Part shown: positions 35,311-43,260 of the stretch, one piece after another | Layout of the letters: each line of letters starts with the position of its first letter | Numbering within the stretch: the stretch's first letter is position 1 | DNA from: Calothrix sp. PCC 7716 | Lineage (GTDB): Bacteria > Cyanobacteriota > Cyanobacteriia > Cyanobacteriales > Nostocaceae | NCBI RefSeq assembly: GCF_019977735.1 | Contig: NZ_AP025018.1 | Span: forward strand, 1,054,001-1,118,000 | Length of the DNA stretch: 64,000 nucleotides | Direction of reading: 5' to 3' | Translations under genes and position numbers: made by a program | The notes under the pieces: generated by a model | The model's input: the letters and a program-made list of their open reading frames with translations, nothing else | Database searches by the model: none | What the model was told of the DNA's origin: nothing

Positions 35311-35343
35311 AAGCTAATTTAAACAACAAATTAAGGAAAAACC

Positions 35344-35667
35344 ATGACACCAGAATTACAACAGCGTATCGAAAACCTGATTAAGCAAAATAAAATCATG
35401 GTATTCATGAAAGGCAACAAGTTAATGCCTCAGTGCGGTTTCTCAAACAACGTAGTCCAAATACTCAATACTCTTGGCGTTCCTTTTGAAACAATTGACG
35501 TTTTGAGTGATGCTGATATTCGTCAAGGTATAAAAGAATTCTCAGCTTGGCCTACAATCCCTCAAGTTTACATTAACGGAGAGTTCGTTGGTGGTTCCGA
35601 TATCCTGATTGAACTTTACCAAAAAGGTGAATTACAGCAGATGGTGGAAGTTGCACTAGCTTCTTAA
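35344..35667 (+). CDS. grxD: monothiol CGFS glutaredoxin (Grx4 type)
   Basis: 107 residues; AAGGAAAAACC before the ATG is a good ribosome site. The active motif is MPQCGFSNNVVQIL, with KGNKLMP upstream, then TWPQ-type glutathione contacts in FSAWPTIPQVYINGEFVGGSD. It carries a bridging [2Fe-2S] cluster with glutathione or with BolA. Second gene of the BolA-Grx operon. Confidence 0.95.
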   Translation: MTPELQQRIENLIKQNKIMVFMKGNKLMPQCGFSNNVVQILNTLGVPFETIDVLSDADIRQGIKEFSAWPTIPQVYINGEFVGGSDILIELYQKGELQQMVEVALAS

Positions 35668-35703
35668 TTATGTAGTTTTCTTTTACTTTTAAACTAAACC
35701 ACA

Positions 35704-35763
35704 AATAACCCCAGCCACTTAAGCAAGAATCTATATATAGATTATTATCTGGCTGGGGTTATT
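35704..35763. terminator. long hairpin downstream of grxD
   Basis: AATAACCCCAGCCA and TGGCTGGGGTTATT are perfect 14-base arms around a loop that itself holds AATCTATATATAGATT. It would form a strong stem in either direction and likely ends the BolA-Grx transcript. Confidence 0.7.
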
Positions 35764-35905
35764 GAGTTAAAACAAAATTAGGAATATTCCTAAAATTTCA
35801 CACCGTTGCTACTATTGACAAAGGCAGATGATGTGCTAGAATCATCTGCGTTGATGAACTATTGGTTAATGTCTCGGTCAAAAGCGCATTAACCCTTGGT
35901 TACAT

Positions 35906-36160
35906 CTAATAGTAATCGTGTTCTGGCTCAGGCTGCGTCATTGTCATTGCAAAATTAGATACATCATATAAGTAGCGAGTGGCTTCCTCCTCTAAGCGAT
36001 GAATCAAGTAAGGTTCAATTGCATTACTGTGTCGCAATGAGGCTAAATAGCCATCCAAATACATCCGCATATCGTCCGTCCGATAGCCGCGATTCCATAA
36101 CTCGACGAAGGCATCGGTTATTCTTTGATAAAAGCGGATGGTCTGTGTGTCTTGGAGCAT
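35906..36160 (-). CDS. conserved cyanobacterial hypothetical (DUF6761 type)
   Basis: 84 residues, acidic, soluble. TIRFYQRITDAFVELWNRGY, RMYLDGYLASLRHSN and YLIHRLEEEATRYLYD mark a small protein conserved across cyanobacteria. No function is known and no catalytic motif is visible. It stands alone between a hairpin and a long non-coding stretch. Confidence 0.75.
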   Translation of the reverse strand: MLQDTQTIRFYQRITDAFVELWNRGYRTDDMRMYLDGYLASLRHSNAIEPYLIHRLEEEATRYLYDVSNFAMTMTQPEPEHDYY

Positions 36161-36730
36161 AGCTGCTTTAGAAATCTGTTTGGAATGAGAATTGTAAAAT
36201 ATTCAAGCTAAAAAGTGAAGTACTGAAACCATTTTGACATCAATTCATAGCTAATATATCTCCCTCAGAGAACACTTACCATAAGCTACAGTCTATTCCC
36301 ATCCTATTCCAGAAGTATGGGAACAGGCATTTTGGCAAAGTTATTTTTATTATTATGCATGGAAAATCGTTTCTTGCATCGATAATATTATGGAATAATT
36401 GTAACTTTTTTTCTGGGCGGTTAACGTGGTTGATATGTATCCAGGAGCTAAATGCGTAAGCTTTGGTGTTAAAAACAACGTTCGCGGTGCCATATTGAGT
36501 CATAATTGTCCAATTTCAGCCATGAGAGCCGAAAATTAGTCTGGTGGTGTCACAAAAATTTAACAATTGAGATAAATCGCTGTGTTGACAAAGGATTGAT
36601 ATAAAACTTAACGCTAATTTTAGGCAGTTATTATTGAATAATTTACAACTGAAGTAACAACGGTTACAAAACCTTTATACAAGGCTTTGATACCTTGAAA
36701 CTCTATAGACGCGCTAGGGGTCTTGCCACT
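36161..36730. other. 570-base intergenic region
   Basis: I see no gene; the leftward frame at 36276-36503 has no family features. It contains TGGTGTCACAAAAAT (36544-36558), also seen upstream of the acyltransferase at 31144-31158. The right end holds the response-regulator promoter. Confidence 0.5.
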
Positions 36731-37501
36731 GTGGGTTTGGTATGTATCGAAATTGTTGAGGGGAATCCGCACTTGAGGTCTTTGCTAGGTTGGCATTTGC
36801 AACAGCTTGACTATCGAGTGCATCAAGCTGCGAGTATTTATCAGGCTAGAGAAGTTTTTCTCAGTCACCAGCCAACGCTTATTATTCTCGATGCTGATTT
36901 ATCTGATGGTGATGGTATGGAATTTTGTCGCTGGCTAACTCGTCAGCAGCAACCGTTAATTCTAATGCTTTCTGCCCGTAGTGGTGAAGGTGATGTCGTC
37001 GCAGGTCTTAAAGCTGGCGCCGATGATTACTTATCCAAACCGTTTGGAATGCAAGAATTTCTTGCACGCACCGAAGCTTTGATTCGTCGCAAGCGCACTC
37101 CTGTGGCGCCTGCCTATTTAGACTACGGGTCACTGCAAATCGATTTAGTCCAGCGTCGAGTTCGGTTTCAGGGGGAATTCATTGACTTAACACCCCAAGA
37201 GTTTAGCTTGCTGTATGTTTTAGCACAAGCTAGCGGTGTACCACTAAGTCGCTCTGAATTACTACGTCGTGCATGGCCCGATGCCATCGACAATCCCCGT
37301 ACTATTGACACACACGTATTATCACTGAGGAAAAAAGTTGAACTCGACCCACGTCAGCCAAGTTTAATTCAAACAATCCGCAACGTAGGGTATAGATTTA
37401 ATATGGAATTATTGAATACGAGTTTGACGAATTCACATTCCAAAGTAGCAAAAGAGCGCTCTTTCCCAGTCCAAGCATCGACAGTAAGTATACCCAGGTA
37501 A
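36731..37501 (+). CDS. OmpR-type response regulator, NblR-like
   Basis: 256 residues from GTG 36731, chosen because AGGGG lies upstream and the receiver starts there (VGLVCIEIVEGN); a TTG at 36695 would add 12 residues. The receiver has phospho-acceptor Asp in IILDADLSDGDG, Thr/Ser in LMLSARSG and Lys in LSKPFG. The acidic pair of the first strand is reduced (EIVEGNPHLR), as in atypical regulators such as NblR. A winged-helix output follows (DLTPQEFSLLYVL, RRAWPDAIDNPRTIDTHVL, TIRNVGYRF). NblR controls phycobilisome breakdown; identity is not certain. Confidence 0.8.
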   Translation: MGLVCIEIVEGNPHLRSLLGWHLQQLDYRVHQAASIYQAREVFLSHQPTLIILDADLSDGDGMEFCRWLTRQQQPLILMLSARSGEGDVVAGLKAGADDYLSKPFGMQEFLARTEALIRRKRTPVAPAYLDYGSLQIDLVQRRVRFQGEFIDLTPQEFSLLYVLAQASGVPLSRSELLRRAWPDAIDNPRTIDTHVLSLRKKVELDPRQPSLIQTIRNVGYRFNMELLNTSLTNSHSKVAKERSFPVQASTVSIPR

Positions 37502-37523
37502 TCAATTAAAATAAACTACTTTC

Positions 37524-38273
37524 TTAAATAAAATCATCTTCAGCTTCGGCTTGAATAATAGATGCTTTTAGTAGTTCCCAGTTTATATCGCTTTTCGTTT
37601 GATTTGATATCAGGCGCCCTTGTGATAGATGAATAACGTTGTCACAACTCGAAGCAATATCGAGTTGATGATTAACGATTAAAACGGTTGTATCTACTAG
37701 CTTATTAAACGTTTGTAATAATCTTTGTGTAGTGTCAATATCTAAATTAGAAGTTGGTTCATCAAGCAACAAAACTTTAGGTTGAATAACCAAAGCGCGT
37801 GCAATACAAACCAACTGCCTTTGACCGACAGAAAGTTGTACTTCAGTTCTTCCCAACCAATCATCAGGTATTTGTAACAATTCAACCCATTGACTAACAC
37901 GTTGAGTAATTTCAACTTTAGGAAAACCACGCAAAACCAAAGGGTAAGACAAAGCATCTTTTACCGTCATACCCAATAACCTAGACTCTTGGGGTACCAA
38001 TACAACCTCAGAGCGTAACTTTTGTACAGGTATTAGAGAATAATCTTGATTATCAAAATAAATCTTACCGCTAGTTGGTGTACTCAAACGATTTAACAAA
38101 CGTAGTAAAAATGTTTTACCTGCACCAGTTGCCCCAACAATTGCAACACGGGCGCCTGTAGGTACCTCAAATGAAATATCCTCAAGAATAGAGTACCCAG
38201 GTAAACTCTCCTTACTATTAACATTAAGCCTTGCATTCAAGCAAACCTGTTCAAGCCGAAAGATGCTGTGCAT
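37524..38273 (-). CDS. stand-alone ABC transporter ATPase
   Basis: 249 residues from ATG 38273 (GTG 38288 is the alternative). Walker A GATGAGKT, Q-loop VPQESRLLG, signature LSVGQRQ, Walker B VLLLDEPTS, and switch His in LIVNHQLD. It has no permease fused or adjacent, so its partner must be elsewhere. The order is closest to small export or YbbL-type ATPases. The C-terminal 30 residues are unassigned. The substrate cannot be told. Confidence 0.88.
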   Translation of the reverse strand: MHSIFRLEQVCLNARLNVNSKESLPGYSILEDISFEVPTGARVAIVGATGAGKTFLLRLLNRLSTPTSGKIYFDNQDYSLIPVQKLRSEVVLVPQESRLLGMTVKDALSYPLVLRGFPKVEITQRVSQWVELLQIPDDWLGRTEVQLSVGQRQLVCIARALVIQPKVLLLDEPTSNLDIDTTQRLLQTFNKLVDTTVLIVNHQLDIASSCDNVIHLSQGRLISNQTKSDINWELLKASIIQAEAEDDFI

Positions 38274-38288
38274 TCTCGTAATAAGCAC

Positions 38289-38595
38289 TTCAGTGCTTAA
38301 CCTAAAAACAAACTTTTATAGTTATTATTTTTACCATATAGCCACGTAGAGACGCAATTATTAAGAGCGGGACACTACGTGAGCGCGTCTTTACACAGAC
38401 AGAGGGGAGTAAGAGAGATTGGCTAAATCGGCGCCATTTCGGAATAAATTGTTTAAAGAATAGTTAGCTAAATAGTGATCTGTAAGGCACAAAGAAGAGG
38501 TTTTTTTGACCTATATTCAAATATTGGGCGCCTTATTCCTCTTTTTCTGTGTTATTTGTGCCTCAGTGGTAAAGACGCGAGGAACCGGAGCGTCT
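38289..38595. other. intergenic stretch rich in repeats
   Basis: No gene. It contains degenerate family B material (CGTAGAGACGC near 38344 and GCGTCTTTACA near 38386), a TTTCTGTGTTATTTGTGCCTC spacer repeat around 38525 and the AGACGC/GCGTCT pair at 38573-38595. Confidence 0.55.
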
Positions 38596-38625
38596 CTACT
38601 GCATAGGCGAGACGCCTATGCTACA
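38596..38625. repeat. dispersed hairpin repeat, family D
   Basis: CTACTGCATAGGCG AGA CGCCTATGCTACA: perfect 9-base arms and a 3-base loop. The copy at 43101-43130 differs at four sites, which form two compensated base pairs. This copy includes the stop codon of the gene at 38621-39184. Confidence 0.85.
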
Positions 38626-39184
38626 ACGGTTGTCCTAAAGCAGTTGTGATTGTCCAAGCATCTACTAATAGAAGTAGTGTTGTAAATCCTAATAAAATAG
38701 CGTACATCCAAGGTTGTGCGAGTGGATAAACGTTTTGTGTATCAATGCCAGTTTTTTCTTGTACTAGTTTTACCAAACGCGCGAAACCAGCTACCCGCAT
38801 TGGCAATAAATAAGCTTGACCTTCTTTGCTAAGAAAATAATAAACTAAACCACCTTGACCAGTAGTACGGGGTTTTAATTCTTTAACTTGTGACCACGGT
38901 AACGACCATCCTTTGCGGAAAAAGCGTGGTACCCAATTAGGGTATGTTACTTGAATTGATTCGTCGTCAACAATAACTCGTTCGCACAATACTGCGTACA
39001 AACCTACTAAGCCAATACTGATTCCTACCCATAGTAATGCAGGAGGTGTTGGCGCCTTAGTTGCTTGGGCCAAAAAAGGTAAAGGAACCGTAAGTGCCAC
39101 ATATAAGGACAAAAGAGTAATTCTAATTAAGGGTGATAGGCGAAAAATCGTTGTTTGTACACTTGTGGAGTTAGTTGTCGTCAT
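38621..39184 (-). CDS. conserved cyanobacterial membrane protein
   Basis: 187 residues from ATG 39184; the frame runs on upstream, but that stretch is the shadow of the preceding gene. Three membrane helices: about 22-42, 50-68 and 160-182, with a soluble part holding PNWVPRFFRKGWSLPWSQVKEL and AYLLPMRVAGFARLVKLVQ, a PH-like motif. The preceding DUF4079 gene is 59 bases away on the same strand and the two probably share a transcript. Function unknown; similar proteins are found across cyanobacteria. Confidence 0.72.
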   Translation of the reverse strand: MTTTNSTSVQTTIFRLSPLIRITLLSLYVALTVPLPFLAQATKAPTPPALLWVGISIGLVGLYAVLCERVIVDDESIQVTYPNWVPRFFRKGWSLPWSQVKELKPRTTGQGGLVYYFLSKEGQAYLLPMRVAGFARLVKLVQEKTGIDTQNVYPLAQPWMYAILLGFTTLLLLVDAWTITTALGQPL

Positions 39185-39243
39185 AATCAAAGTTGCTTCT
39201 AAGTCGCTGTATATATATCGTAACGACTTTGCTACCACTCTCG

Positions 39244-39717
39244 TTAAGGTAAATATTTTTGTACTACATCCCAACCAGTTACAGAAACCCAGACAAAGCC
39301 AACAAATAAAATAAAATTGGTACCTATATGTAAAGGTCTTGCCCAATAATGCTTGGCGCCAATTTGAGTTGCACTAAAAGCAGAAATTAACACTAAAAAC
39401 ACTACTATTAGTCCAGCGACTAGGTGCGAAGAATGTCCAAGCGTTCCAAAGTGTCCTAGTGTGCCAACTATACCAATTGCTAAAAGTAATAACACAAGCG
39501 CTACCATACAGGCGCCCATTACATAATGAAATAAACGCATACCCCCTGCTTTATCAGTAAATATATTACTAAAAGCATTGCTAAATTGGGGGTTTTGTGA
39601 TGTACGAGTGTAAAACATCCACGCACCCGATACTGCCAGAAAAAAATAAGCTAGTACGGATAACCCCATTGACCAAGCAGCTATTTTCCACAACCAAATA
39701 AACGAAGGCAAATTCAT
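39244..39717 (-). CDS. DUF4079 membrane protein
   Basis: 157 residues with four membrane helices. LPSFIWLWKIAAWSMGLSVL, RLFHYVMGACM, HSSHLVAGLIVVFLVLISA and HIGTNFILFVGFVWVSVTGW with conserved His residues resemble the cytochrome b561-like DUF4079 family of cyanobacteria and plants. The His residues could bind haem, which is an inference. First gene of a likely two-gene unit with the membrane protein at 38621-39184. Confidence 0.85.
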   Translation of the reverse strand: MNLPSFIWLWKIAAWSMGLSVLAYFFLAVSGAWMFYTRTSQNPQFSNAFSNIFTDKAGGMRLFHYVMGACMVALVLLLLAIGIVGTLGHFGTLGHSSHLVAGLIVVFLVLISAFSATQIGAKHYWARPLHIGTNFILFVGFVWVSVTGWDVVQKYLP

Positions 39718-39743
39718 ATGAAAAAGTTAGGAGTTAGGAGTTA

Positions 39744-39771
39744 GTAGAGACGCGATTAATCGCGTCTCTAC
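39744..39771. repeat. dispersed 28-bp palindrome, family B
   Basis: GTAGAGACGCGATT followed by its reverse complement. Preceded by GTTAGGAGTTAGGAGTTAG, a short tandem repeat. Confidence 0.85.
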
Positions 39772-39858
39772 GGAGTTAATAATAGAAATAAATAAAATAG
39801 GGTTGCTTAAGGATAGCAACCCATCATTTTTGAAAATCATTTTTAAAACAACTTGATG

Positions 39859-40230
39859 CTAAACAAGCGCTTTTAAAGGTTTTGCTGTTTCTTCAGGTTT
39901 TGTTAAAATTTGTGGTACATTTGTTTTGTTATTGATAGTGCTATCAACAGGTTGTGAGTCACTACCATCAACTGCGTCATCAAAAGAAAGACTATTACAT
40001 GGAATGTTATCCGATAAAATAGCGCTTGCCATCATTCCTGTGTGAATTTCTAAGTGAGCTTCACGTGGCGCCTCAAAAACTAGTCTTTGTCCAGGAAAGA
40101 CAACTCTTTCAAAGTACCAGTTCGGAACGTCGCTAATGCGTGCCACTTGCATTTTACTAGTGGCATTGACGTAGCAGCAGAGAATTTTTCCAGGCTGCTC
40201 AGGTGGTAAGGAGTCTAATATTTGAGCCAT
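39859..40230 (-). CDS. DUF1830 protein
   Basis: 123 residues from ATG 40230 (the frame extends to a TTG at 40257). The core KILCCYVNATSKMQVARIS, NWYFERVVFPGQRLVFEAP and AHLEIHTGMMASAILSDNIPC is the DUF1830 family, restricted to cyanobacteria. A Ser/Asp/Thr-rich tail (75-123) is variable. No function is established. Alone in its region. Confidence 0.85.
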   Translation of the reverse strand: MAQILDSLPPEQPGKILCCYVNATSKMQVARISDVPNWYFERVVFPGQRLVFEAPREAHLEIHTGMMASAILSDNIPCNSLSFDDAVDGSDSQPVDSTINNKTNVPQILTKPEETAKPLKALV

Positions 40231-40731
40231 AATCGCGCTCGATGCTTTACGCCACAATTTTACATTACACCTGTCAAGCTAACACTGGGTGATCCCCACA
40301 TGCTGTAACTGTGAATACCAACTTAAATTTTCTACGACATATCTACCTAAAGACATGCACTACACGTAAAGAACTGTCTTAAGTAGAAGTATATTTATGA
40401 AATTTTCGTAAAAATATATGCCTTTTCCGCAATTATACACTATATGTTACAGATTTTTAACCAACGTAAAAAGCACTTTCAATACATTGAATTTACCTAT
40501 TTGAACCATTGAGTGTAGCAAGTATTGAGTCACGATTAGTTCTAATGTCTCTGGGTGTAGCAGTAAGTGCGACTGTACCTAACTTTCATTGGTTGATGTA
40601 CGCAGCAATCGCGATTAATAATCGGCGCCAGGTCGATTAGTCAATTAAGATAGAAGTATGCGACATAAATCAAAATATATTTACACTTTTATATAAGATT
40701 ACCCACAAAACCATTCATTACCCACGGCAAG
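40231..40731. other. 501-base intergenic region with a possible small ORF
   Basis: Mostly AT-rich leader of the radical SAM gene. An open frame on the plus strand from TTG 40509 to TAG 40640 encodes 43 residues, LSVASIESRLVLMSLGVAVS then ATVPNFHWLMYAAIAINN, which looks like part of a membrane protein. There is no ribosome site, so it may be a remnant. Confidence 0.3.
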
Positions 40732-42324
40732 ATGGAAGTTAAAACCCAGCAACATACATCCGAGCGAATACTTTACGTTCGCCTTCCTTGTAACCCCATC
40801 TTCCCCATTGGGGTTGTTTATCTATCAGACCATGTTCACAAGCAGTTTCCCAATATCGAACAGCGGATTTTTGACTTGGGTACTGTACCACCTTTGGATT
40901 ACAACTCAGCGTTAGACCGCTGTATTGATGAATTTAAACCGACTTTGCTCGTGTTTTCATGGCGGGATATTCAAATTTATGCTCCAGTTGGTGGACGTGG
41001 TGGCAACCCACTCCAAAACGCCTTTGAATTTTACTATGCTAAAAATCCGTTTATAAAATTACGCGGCGCCTTGGGTGGTTTACGAATTTTTATCGCTTAC
41101 TACGTCGAGCTATGGCGTAACCTCGGACTCGTTAAGCGTGGGTTAAAGCGCGCGCAGCGATATCACACCCAAGCCGTAGCTATGGTTGGTGGTGGCGCCG
41201 TTAGTGTATTCTATGAACAACTTAATAAAAGTCTACCAAATGGAACAATTGTTTCAGTTGGTGAAGGTGAAACACTGCTTAGTAAATTATTAAGCGGTGG
41301 AGAGTTCCGCGACGAGAGGTGTTACGTTGTTGGAGAACAGGCGCCTAGAAAACGTTTAATTCACGAACAACCAACTCCACTCGAAAAAACAGCTTGCAAT
41401 TACGACTATATAGAAACTATTTGGCCTGAGTTTAACTACTACTTGTCTGAGAAAGACTTTTATATTGGTGTTCAAACTAAACGCGGTTGTCCACATAACT
41501 GCTGTTACTGCGTGTACACCGTGGTTGAAGGTAAACAAGTACGTATCAACCCAGCAGACGAAGTAGTCGCGGAAATGCGTCAGCTATATAACAGAGGAGT
41601 TCGTAACTTCTGGTTTACCGATGCTCAATTTATTCCTGCACGTAAATTTATCGACGATGCAATTGAGTTATTACAGAAAATAGTTGATTCTGGAATGACT
41701 GATATAAATTGGGCAGCATACATTCGTGCGGATAATGTTACACCTGAATTATCGGACTTGATGGTCAAGACCGGAATGAATTATTTTGAAATCGGTATAA
41801 CTAGTGGTTCCCAAGAACTCGTGCGGAAAATGCGAATGGGTTATAACCTACGTACAGTGCTACAAAACTGTCGCGACTTAAAAGCTGCTGGTTTTAATGA
41901 CCTAGTATCTGTCAACTACTCATTCAACGTCATTGACGAACGTCCCGAAACAATTCGTCAAACCATTGCATATCATCGTGAACTCGAAAGAATATTTGGC
42001 GCCGATAAAGTCGAACCCGCTATATTCTTTATTGGTTTACAACCTCATACCCACTTAGAAGAATATGCTTTCAAAGAAAATATTCTTCAACCAGGTTACG
42101 ACCCCATGAGCTTAATGCCGTGGACAGCCAAAAAACTACTGTGGAACCCCGAACCGCTTGGTTCGTTCTTCGGTGAAGTTTGCTTACAAGCTTGGAACCG
42201 TAACCCCAATGACTTCGGACGCGAAGTTATGAAAATTCTAGAAGAACGCTTAGGATGTGCCCCTCTAGAAGAAGCATTATCGGCGCCTATCGAAAACAAA
42301 CAAAAACAACTAGTAGGTGTTTAA
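40732..42324 (+). CDS. radical SAM protein, photosystem II high-light acclimation type
   Basis: 530 residues. N-terminal B12-binding-like part (LPCNPIFPIGVVYLSDHV, VAMVGGGAVSVFYEQL, VGEGETLLSKLL), then a radical SAM core with C253, C257, C260 in KRGCPHNCCYCVY. Further marks: YIRADNVTPELSDLMVKTG, EIGITSGSQELVRKMRMGYN. The family is found across cyanobacteria and has been linked to high-light acclimation of photosystem II. It uses SAM and a 4Fe-4S cluster; the substrate is unknown. Confidence 0.85.
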   Translation: MEVKTQQHTSERILYVRLPCNPIFPIGVVYLSDHVHKQFPNIEQRIFDLGTVPPLDYNSALDRCIDEFKPTLLVFSWRDIQIYAPVGGRGGNPLQNAFEFYYAKNPFIKLRGALGGLRIFIAYYVELWRNLGLVKRGLKRAQRYHTQAVAMVGGGAVSVFYEQLNKSLPNGTIVSVGEGETLLSKLLSGGEFRDERCYVVGEQAPRKRLIHEQPTPLEKTACNYDYIETIWPEFNYYLSEKDFYIGVQTKRGCPHNCCYCVYTVVEGKQVRINPADEVVAEMRQLYNRGVRNFWFTDAQFIPARKFIDDAIELLQKIVDSGMTDINWAAYIRADNVTPELSDLMVKTGMNYFEIGITSGSQELVRKMRMGYNLRTVLQNCRDLKAAGFNDLVSVNYSFNVIDERPETIRQTIAYHRELERIFGADKVEPAIFFIGLQPHTHLEEYAFKENILQPGYDPMSLMPWTAKKLLWNPEPLGSFFGEVCLQAWNRNPNDFGREVMKILEERLGCAPLEEALSAPIENKQKQLVGV

Positions 42325-42331
42325 TCACAAA

Positions 42332-42374
42332 TGTAGAGACGTGATATATCACGTCTCCATTTATCACGTCTCTA
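42332..42374. repeat. dispersed palindrome, family B, with partial second arm
   Basis: TGTAGAGACGTGATATATCACGTCTCC followed by a second TTATCACGTCTCTA, so the right arm is duplicated. It follows the radical SAM stop and may act as its terminator. Confidence 0.8.
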
Positions 42375-42412
42375 TTAATTCGTAAATTACTAAGTGATAA
42401 AAGGTTTGATAG

Positions 42413-42685
42413 ATGAACAGTAATGGATTTATAAAGCTAACCAATTTTCTCAATCAGTTGGAAAGATATAAAATACACTATGCATTAGCTCATCACCGAG
42501 AAGAAGCTATAATGGTGATGGTGGCAATTCCAGGACAACGTTGGGAAATAGAGTTTTTTAATGATGGTTCTATCGAAGTAGAAAGGTTTATAAGTAGTAG
42601 TAATGGAATTGAGGGGGAAACTATTTTGAATGAATTGTTTGCTGCCTATATTGATAATACAGAAATTTTAACTGTAATAAATTGA
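42413..42685 (+). CDS. small hypothetical protein
   Basis: 90 residues with AAGG upstream of the ATG. LTNFLNQLERYKIHYALAH, IMVMVAIPGQRWEIEFFNDG and SIEVERFISS suggest an alpha-beta fold of the kind found in small immunity-like or regulatory proteins of Nostocales. I do not recognise a named family. It overlaps the short leftward antitoxin-like frame by 18 bases. Confidence 0.6.
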   Translation: MNSNGFIKLTNFLNQLERYKIHYALAHHREEAIMVMVAIPGQRWEIEFFNDGSIEVERFISSSNGIEGETILNELFAAYIDNTEILTVIN

Positions 42686-42766
42686 GTCGGAAATATCTTC
42701 TTTAGTATGTTTCCCAAGTAAGTAGTCGATATACTCACTGACTTCTTTTACCAAATAGTCTGGCAT
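42668..42766 (-). pseudogene. possible antitoxin (DUF2281-like) remnant
   Basis: 32 residues from ATG: MPDYLVKEVSEYIDYLLGKH, then TKEDIS. This matches the start of DUF2281-type antitoxins (LPEDLIKEVxDFIDFLLxKH in my memory), but it stops after 32 residues and has no toxin partner. A stop lies just upstream, so it is either a tiny gene or, more likely, a fragment. Confidence 0.35.
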
Positions 42767-43260
42767 TTAGGTTATTTTCGCGATAGTTTTATTATGAATA
42801 TTCATGTTTAGCTAGGCATTCAAGCTTGATATTATAATTGATTAGAGTATTGTATCTACTTTATATAGCATTCCTAATTGATTTGTAAAAAATGATGCTT
42901 ATGTAACGAACCGCTAAGGACGCTAAGGACGCTAAGGAAGGAAGGAAAGAAAGAAAGAAGAGAAATATTTTACAACCGATTTAGGATTACTATAGATAGT
43001 GGTGCTTGATGTAATTAATTTTGCTGGGTAGCCTAGTATTAACTTCTTTTTTCTCTTCTCTTTGTGCCCTTTGTGACGAGCGTGGTTAAAAAAATTATAT
43101 CTACTGCACAGGCTAGAAGCCTGTGCTACAAGTCGTCAAAATTAATTGCATCAAACGGCAACAGGCTAAGTATATATAAGATTGTTTGATTAGTAAAGAA
43201 CGTTTATAGTTATCTATATACATCCCAGGCGCCCCCGTAAAGGTTATTTTTACTACCACC
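42767..43260. other. intergenic stretch with simple repeats
   Basis: No gene. Three copies of the 9-mer CGCTAAGGA (42912-42938) run into a GAAGGAAAGAAAGAAAGAAG tract (to 42960). A TTTGTGCCCTTTGTGACGAG spacer repeat lies near 43062, and a family D hairpin at 43101-43130. Confidence 0.6.
43101..43130. repeat. dispersed hairpin repeat, family D
   Basis: CTACTGCACAGGCT AGA AGCCTGTGCTACA. Against the copy at 38596-38625 a T-A pair became C-G and a G-C pair became T-A, so the stem is kept. Confidence 0.85.

Noticed and set aside
36276-36503. Leftward 75-codon frame
   Set aside because: No recognisable motif or ribosome site in an AT-rich spacer.
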